19,154 nt of DNA, taken from Candidatus Solincola tengchongensis. Lineage in GTDB: Bacteria; Actinomycetota; Geothermincolia; Geothermincolales; RBG-13-55-18. The stretch spans positions 1 to 19,154 of the forward strand of contig JACVJH010000248.1 of assembly GCA_015711895.1 (NCBI GenBank), given 5' to 3'. The notes beneath the pieces were generated by a model, which was not told where the DNA came from, did not search any database, and worked only from the letters and a program-made list of their open reading frames with translations. Positions 6,531-14,220 of this stretch are shown here, one piece after another. How positions within the stretch are numbered: the first letter of the stretch is position 1; each line of letters starts with the position of its first letter. Made by a program: the position numbers and the translations under genes.

Positions 6531-7772
6531 TCAGGGACGATCCACCACCGTGGCTATGCCCACACCCCCGCCGCCGCACAGGGTCTGCAGCCCGTACTTC
6601 AAGCCGTGCCGAGCCATCCAGTGCACCATCTCCGTGAAGTAGAGCACGCCGGAGCATCCGATGGGATGGCCTATGGCGATAGCCCCTCCGGTGGGATTGA
6701 TGCGCGGGTCGTCGTAATCCAGCCCGAACTCCTTGCAGAAAGCCAGCACGGGAGAGGCGAAGGCCTCGTTGGGCTCGAAGACGTCGACATCGTCCATGGT
6801 TATCCTCGCCCGGTCCAGGGCCTTGCGCATGGCGGGTATGGGCCCCAGGAGCATGATGAGCGGCTCGGACCCGGCCACAGCGGTGGAGAGGATGCGGGCA
6901 TAAGGTTCCAGGCCCAGCCTCCCCGCCTTCTCCGCGGTCATGAGCATGACCGCCGCCGCTCCGTCCACGATGGCCGAGGAGTTCCCCGCGGTCACCGTGC
7001 CCCCTTCCTTGAAGCGCGGCGGGAGCGTTGCCATCTTGGCGTAAGCGGCCTCCGGGTCGTCCAGGGCCTGCTCGCGGGGAGGCTCGTCCCTATCCACCAG
7101 TCGGGTGCCGTTCTCGTCCTCCACCTCCACGGGGACTATCCTCTTGCGGTACCATTCCTCGTCGCGCATGGCCTGGACTGCCTTTTGGTGGCTCCATAAG
7201 CCGAAACGGTCCATTTCCTCGCGCGAGAGCCCGTAGCGGTCGGCCACCATCTGGGCACTGACCCCCATGGGGTTGAGGGCTCCTCGCTCCATGGCCCGGG
7301 GGTGGAGGGCGGCGGGGAGGCCGGCCTGTCCGGCGACCATGAAATCCGACCCCATGGAGTAATGGCTCATGCTCTCAACGCCTGCGGCGATGGCGATGTC
7401 CCCCGCCCCGCACATGAGGGCATGGGCCTGGGAGTTTATGGCCTGCAGGCCGGCGTTGCAGTAGCGGTTCACCGTCCAACCCGCCACCTCGTCCGGCAGG
7501 TCGGCGGCCAGGACCCCGATCCTCCCCACGTTGAGGCCCTGTTCCCCGATCTGGCTGAGGCAGCCCACGGCGACATCCTCGATCTCTCTGGGGTCGAAGG
7601 AGGGGGCTTTCTCCATGACCCTGTCCACCAGCCCGCGCAGCGCCGCGGCCAGCAGATGCTGGGCGGATACCTTGGCGAAGACCCCTCCCTTGGCCGCTCC
7701 CGCCCATCCGGACCTGCCGGTGGGGGTGCGCACCGCCTCCACCACAACTACTTCCCTGAGCCGGTTTGCCAT
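6531..7772 (-). CDS. thiolase family acetyl-CoA acyltransferase
   Basis: 413 aa, normal for the thiolase II family. It catalyses thiolytic cleavage of 3-ketoacyl-CoA or the reverse condensation of acetyl-CoA. All catalytic elements are present: nucleophilic Cys in NRYCNAGLQAI (C105), NEAFA (335-339), GHPIGCSG with the activating His (H369) and the second catalytic Cys in the C-terminal CGGGGVG (C399). A degradative role (FadA-like) fits because an acyl-CoA synthetase lies 22 bp upstream in the same orientation. Biosynthetic acetoacetyl-CoA formation cannot be excluded. The start is well supported: GAGGAGG 7 nt before ATG 7772. No FadB/FadE partners are in the window, and substrate chain length is not readable from the sequence. 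Confidence 0.93.
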   Translation of the reverse strand: MANRLREVVVVEAVRTPTGRSGWAGAAKGGVFAKVSAQHLLAAALRGLVDRVMEKAPSFDPREIEDVAVGCLSQIGEQGLNVGRIGVLAADLPDEVAGWTVNRYCNAGLQAINSQAHALMCGAGDIAIAAGVESMSHYSMGSDFMVAGQAGLPAALHPRAMERGALNPMGVSAQMVADRYGLSREEMDRFGLWSHQKAVQAMRDEEWYRKRIVPVEVEDENGTRLVDRDEPPREQALDDPEAAYAKMATLPPRFKEGGTVTAGNSSAIVDGAAAVMLMTAEKAGRLGLEPYARILSTAVAGSEPLIMLLGPIPAMRKALDRARITMDDVDVFEPNEAFASPVLAFCKEFGLDYDDPRINPTGGAIAIGHPIGCSGVLYFTEMVHWMARHGLKYGLQTLCGGGGVGIATVVDRP

Positions 7773-7794
7773 CTCTTACCTCCTCAGCCGAAAC

Positions 7795-9654
7795 TCAACC
7801 CCTTCTTTCCACGTCCTTCCAGTAACGCTCCTCAAGCTCGCGTTTGATTATCTTGCCGTCTATGTGGCGTGGAAGTTCTTCGAAGAAGTCTACCTTGGCG
7901 GGCACCTTGTAGCCGTAGAGGCCTTCCCGCTTGCAGAACTCGAGTATCTCCTCCTCGGTGGCCTCCATTCCCCGGTGGAGCTGGACGCAGGCCACCGGGA
8001 CCTCTCCCAGGTCGGGATGGGGAAGCCTGACCACGGCCACATCGAAGACCGCGGGGTGACGCAGGATGACCTCCTCTATCTCCATGGGGTAGATGTTCAC
8101 TCCCCCGGTGATGATCATCTCCTTGACCCGCCCTGTCAGGTAGAGAAACCCGTCCTCGTCCAGGTAACCGAGGAGGCCGTCATCATACCATTCCTGACCG
8201 TCGATGACGCGGATGGATTCGTGAAGCCGTTCCTCGGAGCCCGGGTAGCGCAGGGCGAGGGTGGAAGCGGTGCGCCCCATGACCTTGCCCACCTCCCCGG
8301 GTTCCGCCCAGCGACCCTCCTCCTCGACGTAGATGCGCAGGTCGCCGCCGCGCGCCTTTCCCACGCTGGCCAGTCGGCGCGGGTTCTCCAGGTAATCCTG
8401 GGGAAGGAGAATGGTGATGATGGCCGTCTCCGCGCTGCCGTAATATTCCCCGAAAACGGGCCCGGGGGCTCCCTGGCGCATGAAGAGCTCGTTGGTCGCC
8501 GTCTTGACCTCCGGGGGGCAGGGAGCGGCGGCGCAGAGGATGGAACGCATGGAGGAGAGGTCGTAACGGCTCTTCACCTCCTCCGGTAGGGCCAGCACTC
8601 GCTGCAGGATGGTGGGGGCGACGAAGGTCCAGTTTATCCTCTCCCGCTCTATGAGGCGCAGGAAATCCTCGGCGTCGAACTTGCGCATGATCACCGCCGT
8701 GGCTCCCAGAAGAAAGAAGGGAGCCCAGCCCGCGGCGGTCCCCGCATGATAGAGGGGGGTCACGATGAGGGTGCGGATGTTCCCGGTGACCGGGTCGTGT
8801 ATGCGCTCGCCGCCGAACCAGTAGAGGTAGCTGAAGGCCAGGAAGTTGTAGCGCATGAACTCGGAGAGTGTGGCGCGCGGCGGCTCGGCGAGGTCGGAGA
8901 GCATGTATCCCAGGCTGTCGAAGAGGTTGGAGCTCTTGGGTATGCCCGTGGTCCCTCCGGTATAGGGGTTGAAGGAGACCATGAAGTTGACCTCGGGCAT
9001 GGTGGCCGGGTGCGCGGACACCAGATCCTCGTAGGTGAGGAAATCCGCCCCGGAAGGAGCGCCGTCCCCGACCATCACCAGGTGTCGCACGCTCCCCAGC
9101 TCCCCCCGTATCCGTTCCATCTCCTCGAGGAACTCGGCATCGAAGACCAGGACCTTGGGAGTGCGCAGGTTGATGGTCTTCACGAGCTCCTCCCCACGCA
9201 GGTGCCAGTTGACGAAGGGGGTGACCACCCCGATGAGGCTGCAGGCGCACATGGTCTCCAGGAATTCCGCGCTGTTGTGGAGCATGATACCTACCGTGTC
9301 CTTGGGTCTGAGCCCCAGGGACTGCATGGCGTTGGCCAGCCGCAGCACCCGGTCCTTGAGCTCGCCGAAGGTGTACCTCTTCGGCCCGTCCACCACGGCT
9401 TCCCGCTCCGGGAAGGTTTCCCACATCCCCAGCACCCAGTTGGGGATGATGCGACCCACCTTCATCTTCCCCAGGTCTTTGAGGTTGGAGAGCAGACCCC
9501 TCCCGCCGGTGAAGATGCGGTACACTATGCGCCGGGTGTTACGCGAACCGCCCCACTGCTCCCTGAACGTCCTGCCCAGCCCCTTGGCCTCCTCCATGCG
9601 CAGGGCGGGGGGCAGGGCCCGCATCAACTCCCTGAAGTTCTTCTCCGCCTTCAT
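7795..9654 (-). CDS. AMP-dependent acyl-CoA synthetase (ANL superfamily)
   Basis: 619 aa. It would activate a carboxylic acid (probably a fatty or aromatic acid) to acyl-CoA through an acyl-adenylate. The P-loop is YTGGTTGIPKS (231-241; usually ends PKG), the adenine motif YYGSAET (404-410), the hinge region TGRVKEMIITGG (507-518), and the C-terminal lysine lies in DGKIIKREL (K601). The segment that normally reads TGD-LGYLDEDG reads DGL-LGYLDEDG (492-502), so the usual ribose-binding Asp is displaced or replaced. About 65 residues precede the typical family start, and an inserted stretch, residues 255-295, lies after the P-loop. The start ATG 9654 has GGGGAGGAAGG directly upstream. It is first in a unit with the thiolase and is preceded by a structured leader (9655-9940). 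Substrate unknown. Confidence 0.9.
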   Translation of the reverse strand: MKAEKNFRELMRALPPALRMEEAKGLGRTFREQWGGSRNTRRIVYRIFTGGRGLLSNLKDLGKMKVGRIIPNWVLGMWETFPEREAVVDGPKRYTFGELKDRVLRLANAMQSLGLRPKDTVGIMLHNSAEFLETMCACSLIGVVTPFVNWHLRGEELVKTINLRTPKVLVFDAEFLEEMERIRGELGSVRHLVMVGDGAPSGADFLTYEDLVSAHPATMPEVNFMVSFNPYTGGTTGIPKSSNLFDSLGYMLSDLAEPPRATLSEFMRYNFLAFSYLYWFGGERIHDPVTGNIRTLIVTPLYHAGTAAGWAPFFLLGATAVIMRKFDAEDFLRLIERERINWTFVAPTILQRVLALPEEVKSRYDLSSMRSILCAAAPCPPEVKTATNELFMRQGAPGPVFGEYYGSAETAIITILLPQDYLENPRRLASVGKARGGDLRIYVEEEGRWAEPGEVGKVMGRTASTLALRYPGSEERLHESIRVIDGQEWYDDGLLGYLDEDGFLYLTGRVKEMIITGGVNIYPMEIEEVILRHPAVFDVAVVRLPHPDLGEVPVACVQLHRGMEATEEEILEFCKREGLYGYKVPAKVDFFEELPRHIDGKIIKRELEERYWKDVERRG

Positions 9655-9940
9655 CCTTCCTCCCCTCCCTCGTGCGGAAGCAAAACCCTCGGCCCCTCCT
9701 CAGGGTGATGGCCCGAGGGGGTTCCCAGGGTTTCGCCGAGCCGGTACCTCAATCCACGATACGGTGGAGGGCGCAGTTTCATTCCCGGTTTTGGTGAAAG
9801 GCAGACCTTTAACTGCGCGCCTGTCGCTTATCAAGATCTCGGGTCGCCCCGCGTGACCCATCCGACCGACCAACCCTGCAAGATGTGATCGCGCTCCCGC
9901 TGTGGCGCGGCGTTTGTGGTTAAATATACCCCAATCTAAG
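9655..9940 (-). promoter_or_regulatory. structured 5' leader of the acyl-CoA synthetase gene
   Basis: Reading the minus strand toward the gene there are nested helices. GCGCAGTT/AACTGCGC (9811-9818 with 9771-9778) encloses AAAGG-TCTG-CCTTT (9797-9810), stacked directly on it. Next come TCCAC/GTGGA (9753-9768) and a terminator-like stem CCCTCGG/CCGAGGG (9686-9719) followed by TTTT, about 30 nt before the start codon. A weak promoter (TTTACC-15-TATATT, 9923-9949) could start it. No known riboswitch class was recognised. A 43-codon frame from ATG at about 9783 ends in an ATGA overlap with the synthetase start, but its composition looks non-coding. This may be an attenuation or riboswitch-type leader; the function is inferred. 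Confidence 0.4.
9682..9719 (-). terminator. terminator-like hairpin upstream of acyl-CoA synthetase
   Basis: Perfect 7-bp stem CCCTCGG / CCGAGGG, extended by two more pairs after a mismatch, with an inner CCCT-GAGG-AGGG hairpin. TTTTG follows on the minus strand. It lies between the previous minus-strand gene and the synthetase, so it is either a leader attenuator or a simple intergenic terminator. Confidence 0.5.
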
Positions 9941-10026
9941 GACGGTAAACTAATCGGGAAGCGCCGCACGCTGAGGTTAAGACGTGTCTTGAGGGGGGCG
10001 GGAGAGCCTCATTCCGGGAAAGAGGA

Positions 10027-10058
10027 GGCCTCGCCCGTCAGACGATGAGCGAGAGGCC
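10027..10058 (-). terminator. possible terminator after the SGNH hydrolase gene
   Basis: GGCC(TC)TCGC pairs with GCGAGGCC (eight pairs with a 2-nt bulge, loop about 14 nt), followed by the pyrimidine-rich TCCTCTTTCCC on the minus strand. It starts 15 nt after the gene's stop codon. Confidence 0.4.
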
Positions 10059-10073
10059 CGACTTCTCCACGAG

Positions 10074-10799
10074 TCATCCCGTGACCGCCTCGACCACGGT
10101 GCGGGCAAGGATCTCCGCGCCCAGGGGGTTTGGATGGACACCGTCCAGGGTCAGAACCAACCCCCGTCGCCCGGAGAGCTGATAAGCGGCGCGTGGGGTG
10201 AGAGCTCGTAGGGTATCGATGAATAAGCTGGCAAAATCATCCATAAGGTAAGGACTGGGATCATCCAGCCGGGAAAGCACTTCCCGGAAGGCCTTGCCCG
10301 TATCCGCCAAGCGAAACCCCCGTTTCGATGCCGCCTCCGTTATGGCCAGGTTGTATCGTTCCCCGGCCATATTCAGTTGAGAGTCCGGGTCTTCCCCGAG
10401 GCAGGGTATGGTGGTCAGGATGACGCTCCGCGAGCCTCCCGGGAGGCTCTCGAGGATTTGCGCCAGAAGCGCCTCGAAGGAGGAAGGGTCCCTGGCGGGT
10501 AGATTGCCCCCGGCGGTCAGCCGCTTCACCAGCCTGCGCCAAAGCCCTCCTCTTTTTTCCAGATAGGGAAGAAGGATATCGTTGGCGCCGGCTTCCAGAA
10601 TCACGGCATCCGGATGGCTGTGGGAGAGAAGGGCTTTCAGCCGGTTCCCCACTCCTGCCAGGGTGTCGCCCCCGCGGGCGCTGACCGAGAGGCTCCGGCG
10701 CGCGCGCATCCGCGCGAGATGGGAGGGGAAGCTAAGATGAGACAGCCCTCCCGCCAGGCTGTCGCCCACCACCAAAAGGCTTCTTGACGATCCTTTCAC
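10074..10799 (-). CDS. SGNH/GDSL-type hydrolase
   Basis: 241 aa, the usual size for single-domain SGNH esterases/lipases. Block I is VVGDSLAGG with nucleophile S14. Block II is ARGGDT with the oxyanion Gly (about 43-44). Block III is GAND with N73. Block V is LDGVHPN with D219 and H222. No signal peptide is visible, so it is probably cytoplasmic. It would hydrolyse an ester or thioester; the substrate is unknown. The GTG start at 10799 is chosen because GGGAGGGC lies about 8 nt upstream. A 64-codon upstream frame ending in a GTGA overlap is probably spurious. It is transcribed in the same direction as the acyl-CoA synthetase but separated from it by more than 400 bp. Confidence 0.88.
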   Translation of the reverse strand: MKGSSRSLLVVGDSLAGGLSHLSFPSHLARMRARRSLSVSARGGDTLAGVGNRLKALLSHSHPDAVILEAGANDILLPYLEKRGGLWRRLVKRLTAGGNLPARDPSSFEALLAQILESLPGGSRSVILTTIPCLGEDPDSQLNMAGERYNLAITEAASKRGFRLADTGKAFREVLSRLDDPSPYLMDDFASLFIDTLRALTPRAAYQLSGRRGLVLTLDGVHPNPLGAEILARTVVEAVTG

Positions 10800-11141
10800 G
10801 GCGTGCCCTCCCGAACGCCCGCCGATAATCCCGGGGGAGGGAGGGGTCTCAAATCCATGTCCGCGCTCACGCTCCGTCCCCCGGTCATTACCGGGAGCAG
10901 TCGCCTCTTTCTATAAAGACGGGATCTCCATCCCTTACTTCCGCACACGTCCATCTCGTGCCTCCACAAACGCCCATCTGCATGCCTCATGGGAGGCGGT
11001 TTTGTCCTCTCCTTGGAATCCTCGTCCCCGCTTTTCGGATTTCCCGGAGGTCCCGTTGCCCGGTGGGGATCCTATCCCGCCGGGCGGTTTCCGTCCATGG
11101 AGTCGGGGCGTTCTTCTACCCGCCGCCTCCGGCGGTTGGTT
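10800..11141. other. intergenic region upstream of the SGNH hydrolase
   Basis: No gene supported. Hairpins: CCCGGT-CATT-ACCGGG at about 10879-10894 within the presumed 5' leader of the hydrolase, and CCGCCG-CCTC-CGGCGG at about 11120-11135, followed on the + strand by TTGGTTTT. The second lies just after the YkgJ-like stop codon. It reads as a terminator only on the + strand, where there is no gene to end, so its role is unclear. Confidence 0.4.
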
Positions 11142-11483
11142 TTATCGCCTGTCTTGGGGCGGGAGATGCCCCTGGAGGATGTTCGCGTTAACGCAGATTT
11201 GTTCCAGGCGGCTCATTAGTCGCAGGGCCTCCAGGTAGTTCGATCCGCAGAAATCGGGGTCGGGCTCGAAGGCCGAACATGCCCAAGGCCTCTCCGGCTT
11301 CCCCCAAAGGGCGCAGAGGTTATCCGGCAAGAGATGAGGGCATCTCACACCGGCGGGCTTTTTCAGAGTGGAAACGGAGAGGGCAATGCAGCACGCCCCG
11401 CATTTACGGCATTCCAACGGTCTCTCCTTCCCGCTCCAGCGTCCTGGCCTTTCCGGTTCCGCTTTACCCGCCGTTTCCTCCAC
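11142..11483 (-). CDS. YkgJ-like cysteine-cluster (putative Zn/Fe-binding) protein
   Basis: 113 aa with the Cys pattern of the YkgJ / CxxCxxCC family: C25-x2-C28-x2-C31-C32, then C48, C57 (NLCALW), C69 (PWACSAF) and C79. The CPHL...C.LW...RPxAC spacing is characteristic. Members are thought to chelate Zn or an Fe-S cluster; no enzymatic role is established. This is a short stand-alone form. The GTG start at 11483 lacks a strong ribosome site and about 22 residues precede the first Cys, so the start is uncertain. It lies 134 bp downstream of the lipoprotein hydrolase in the same direction and may be co-transcribed. Confidence 0.8.
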   Translation of the reverse strand: MEETAGKAEPERPGRWSGKERPLECRKCGACCIALSVSTLKKPAGVRCPHLLPDNLCALWGKPERPWACSAFEPDPDFCGSNYLEALRLMSRLEQICVNANILQGHLPPQDRR

Positions 11484-11617
11484 GCCCCCAACTTACCCCA
11501 TTCCTGGGGAAGGCTCAATCCGATGACATTGGACCGGGAAGACGAGGGGGCGCTTTGAGGACCCTACGAGAGCCTCGACAAAAAGTTTGGGGCCGTGAAG
11601 GGGTTCTCCAGTTCGGC

Positions 11618-13411
11618 TCAAAAGCCTTTCTCTACGGTCTCTCCCACGAAGACGAGGATAGGGTCGATGACCTCGTTTGCGCGCCGGGAGGGACGGTCGG
11701 CGGCCGCCGTGCATACGTCCAGGTGGTTGTAGCCCGGGATGAGTTTCCCGTTCTCCGGCTGGTAGGGGAAAGGTCCGTTTTGCGCCGAGAACTCGATCCT
11801 GGGGCGAAAACGCGCCGCTTCCCGGTGGAGGTAGGGCAATCCGCAAAGGGGCGCGAATTCCTTGACGCCCGCTTCTATATCCAGCATCAGGCGGAGGGTG
11901 AAATACCACTCCACGGCATTGGTGGGGCCGTAGTACAGGAAGCGCGCCACATCCCGTATATCGGAGACCTCCTCCTCAGCCGTGGTGTAGGTGACCTCGC
12001 CTGCGGTGTCCTGGAATGCCGGGTCGGCGTCGTTCCCGATCTCGTCGAAGTTTGCCCAGCGGTAAAGGGGGCCTTGCCCGAGGTGGCAGCAGTCCGGACC
12101 GGCATCGTTGGCGATGAACAGTCCCCGCAGGCCGAGATAGGACCCCAAAAGGGCTTGTATCCAAGGCAGCTTGGCCAGGTCCTGGGGAAGCGGGAAATCC
12201 CTGGGAACCACCGCCCCTCCTGTGAGGAAGCCGCAGCTTACCTGGAACATGTTGATGAGCTGGAAGTTGTCGTCCACCATGATCCCGAGGAGAGCCTCGT
12301 TGGTGTAGCGGAAATCCCGGATGGAGGGTATATGAACGAAGTACTGGTCTATGGTGCGTGAATGAAGGAGCTTGAAGGTGTTGTCCAGGTTGGGGACGAA
12401 GGGGAGGCGATCCAGGATCACCGACTCCTCCTGGGGATGGAAGGCGGCTTCCATGGCTATCATCTCCAGTAAGGCCATGAACTCGGGGTAGTTTCCGGGC
12501 ACGGGAAGGATGCGCGCCAGCTCGCCTCTCCTTATCTTGTCCACCACCTGGTGGTAGGTGCCCTCGTCGGTCAGCTCCGGTAGCCCGATGAAGGTGGTGA
12601 TGTTCACCCCCTGGTCGGGCACTGAGGGTTCCAGCCTGGTATCCAGGCCCACCAGCCCGGCGCAGTTCATGTAGCCGGCATCCTCGACGGTCGCCGGGGG
12701 CCCGTCGAGGTCCCAGCCGGCGAAGAAGGCGGCTATGGGTCCCCCCAGAGAATGGCCGCCCACGAAGACCTTGCGGCGTCGCACCTCGGGATCGGGAATC
12801 ATGGTGGTGATGAGGGTGTACATGTCCTCGACGGCCAGCCGCAGCCCGAACTCGGAGAGGTAGGGTACGTCCTCGTCTCGCAGGAAGCCCGCGAAAGACC
12901 TTCCGTCCAGGGGCTTCCCATCGAAGTAGTAGTCCAGGGCCAACCGCACATCCCTGGCCTCCTCGGCGGCATTGAGCCCGGTGAGGTCCTCCAGGTTGTT
13001 GGGACGCCGGTCCACGACCCAGACCTCGATTCTCTTCCCGTAACGGGTAAGGGCGACGTATACCAGCTGCCGCGATATGTATTCCAGGCTGTTGGCCCCT
13101 CCCTGGCCACCCGGAGAGAGGACCAGCACGGCATCGGCCAGCGTGGGGTCGCTTGCGCCTGCCCTGGGGCGGAAGCGCAGGTAGTGGAGGTAGTCGCACT
13201 CCTCGGGCGGTGTGCCGTTATCGCGCGGGGCTGGGGAATAGATGCGTTCCATGGTCATGACCACCGCCGCGTCCACATCCTCCATGGTCCAGGCCCGTTC
13301 CGCCGGCGCGCTTTTTTCCTCCGGCACCGGGCCGCCAGGCTCATAGCATCCCGAGGCAAGCAAGAAACAGGATGTAAAGGCGATGATGACAAACAGAGAG
13401 GTTCTTCGCAT
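11618..13411 (-). CDS. alpha/beta-hydrolase lipoprotein
   Basis: 597 aa. The N-terminal lipoprotein signal is MRRTSLFVIIAFTSCFLLASG followed by lipobox Cys C22, so it would be membrane-anchored outside the cell. A large alpha/beta-hydrolase domain shows strand-turn VLVLSPGGQGG (96-105), the nucleophile elbow GGHSLGG (S221) and a C-terminal GYNHLD with the likely catalytic His (H563). Candidate acids lie in between. A long insertion between about 280 and 500 probably forms a cap, and a CC pair occurs in GPDCCHLG. It may be an esterase, lipase or similar; the substrate is unknown and I do not recognise a named family. ATG 13411 has GGGGG nine nt upstream and a promoter at 13475-13503. Confidence 0.85.
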   Translation of the reverse strand: MRRTSLFVIIAFTSCFLLASGCYEPGGPVPEEKSAPAERAWTMEDVDAAVVMTMERIYSPAPRDNGTPPEECDYLHYLRFRPRAGASDPTLADAVLVLSPGGQGGANSLEYISRQLVYVALTRYGKRIEVWVVDRRPNNLEDLTGLNAAEEARDVRLALDYYFDGKPLDGRSFAGFLRDEDVPYLSEFGLRLAVEDMYTLITTMIPDPEVRRRKVFVGGHSLGGPIAAFFAGWDLDGPPATVEDAGYMNCAGLVGLDTRLEPSVPDQGVNITTFIGLPELTDEGTYHQVVDKIRRGELARILPVPGNYPEFMALLEMIAMEAAFHPQEESVILDRLPFVPNLDNTFKLLHSRTIDQYFVHIPSIRDFRYTNEALLGIMVDDNFQLINMFQVSCGFLTGGAVVPRDFPLPQDLAKLPWIQALLGSYLGLRGLFIANDAGPDCCHLGQGPLYRWANFDEIGNDADPAFQDTAGEVTYTTAEEEVSDIRDVARFLYYGPTNAVEWYFTLRLMLDIEAGVKEFAPLCGLPYLHREAARFRPRIEFSAQNGPFPYQPENGKLIPGYNHLDVCTAAADRPSRRANEVIDPILVFVGETVEKGF

Positions 13412-13474
13412 GATTCGACACCCCCACTTGTTCCCCCGGCAAGAAATGCAGGTTACCGTTCGGTATATGTCTTA

Positions 13475-13503
13475 GGAATAACAATCGCTATATTTCCTGT
13501 CAA
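13475..13503 (-). promoter_or_regulatory. promoter of the hydrolase lipoprotein gene
   Basis: -35 TTGACA (13503-13498), a 17-bp spacer and -10 TATTCC (13480-13475) on the minus strand, 64 bp upstream of the start codon. The -35 is perfect, the -10 moderate. Confidence 0.55.
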
Positions 13504-14102
13504 GTTGCAGGCTTCTTCTGCCGGACGGGGTATGATAACGTAAAGCCTGAGAGGTAACCCTTTTTATTCCGTTGATTTGCCTGTTTTTTCAAGATGATAG
13601 GGTGGCTCTCGGCCCTTTTCAGCCCGAAGAGCGCCTACTGACACTATGCGGCACCGCCTGTCTTGCGGTGATATCACAAGGGCCGCGACGGTGGCGCCGT
13701 CAGGTCTCCAGGAGCATTCCGCCAATCGTCGGTCGGGGATTTCCGGCATTCTCGGCTTTTCCGCCACTCCGGAGGATTCCCGCGTGACCTGGATCGTCGA
13801 TCAGGAGTCCGTATCTCCGAAAGTCGAGTTCTTGGGCTCGTATGGAGAACATGTTGAGGTTCAGAGAACATATAGCGGTTCAGGAACGTAATAATTCAAT
13901 GGGAGCGTTGTTCGGGGTTTTAGATGTTTCGACACCAGGTGTGCCGTGAAAAGAGAGGAGGATGGATTGCCCTTGTGCGATACGCGAGTGAATGTCTTCA
14001 GAGAGATTAAACGTATTTCAGACGAAGCGCCTTACGGATGGGAGATCTTCAAGCGATGAGGATAGCCGAAATACCGCAAAGGGCAGCAAGACCGGAAAGC
14101 AA
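13504..14102. other. gene-poor region upstream of the CAP-domain gene
   Basis: About 600 bp with lower GC than its neighbours and no recognisable gene apart from a possible tiny ORF at 13946-14059. Small features are a GACGG-TGGCG-CCGTC hairpin near 13687-13701 and a short direct repeat AGAACAT near 13846 and 13865. Longer open frames on both strands here lack ribosome sites and protein-like composition. Confidence 0.4.
13946..14059 (+). CDS. possible small protein or gene remnant (30-37 aa)
   Basis: An open frame from GTG 13946 (or TTG 13967) to TGA 14057-14059. The TTG is 5 nt behind a perfect AGGAGG (13956-13961), giving a 30-residue product ending NVFREIKRISDEAPYGWEIFKR. The composition (charged, aromatic, Ile/Val, few Gly/Arg runs) is more protein-like than neighbouring spurious frames. 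The same frame continues upstream to a TAA at 13892 without a better start. It could be a real micro-protein or the 3' remnant of a decayed gene. No family recognised. Confidence 0.35.
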   Translation: MKREEDGLPLCDTRVNVFREIKRISDEAPYGWEIFKR

Positions 14103-14138
14103 TAGAATGGCCGGGAAACCGGAAAAGTATCCTGAAAG
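14103..14138 (+). repeat. 36-bp direct repeat, copy 1
   Basis: Exact 36-bp copy of 14177-14212; the starts are 74 bp apart. It contains CCGG-GAAA-CCGG, a 4-bp hairpin with a GNRA-type tetraloop, and ends in GAAAG. The flanking bases differ immediately on both sides, so the unit is sharply bounded. Confidence 0.95.
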
Positions 14139-14176
14139 TTCAAGAGATGTAAAAGGAGCCATAAAATCTTGCCTGG

Positions 14177-14212
14177 TAGAATGGCCGGGAAACCGGAAAA
14201 GTATCCTGAAAG
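14177..14212 (+). repeat. 36-bp direct repeat, copy 2
   Basis: Exact copy of 14103-14138, separated from it by 38 bp of unique sequence. It ends 8 bp before the CAP-domain start codon, and its terminal GAAAG together with the following GG provides that gene's ribosome binding site. The period (74) is not a multiple of three, arguing against a coding repeat. Confidence 0.95.
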
Positions 14213-14220
14213 GGTGAAAA

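Noticed and set aside
9700..9969. 89-aa minus-strand ORF upstream of the acyl-CoA synthetase
   Set aside because: No ribosome site, no domain, and it overlaps the structured leader; composition is that of translated non-coding high-GC DNA.
9655..10073. tRNA, SRP RNA or RNase P RNA gene
   Set aside because: Checked because the stretch is rich in stems; none of the conserved signatures of these RNAs (T-arm TTCGA box, SRP GGAAG loop context, RNase P core) is present.
10796..10990. 64-aa ORF overlapping the SGNH hydrolase start
   Set aside because: A GTGA overlap exists, but there is no ribosome site and the sequence is Arg/Pro-rich without any motif.
14103..14212. CRISPR array
   Set aside because: Repeat (36) and spacer (38) lengths are CRISPR-like, but there are only two repeats, one spacer, no recognisable leader and no cas gene in the window.
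14056..14217. 53-aa ORF spanning both 36-bp repeats
   Set aside because: It overlaps the preceding micro-ORF as ATGA, but the two repeat copies are read in different frames and the product is low-complexity, so the repeat is not a coding repeat.
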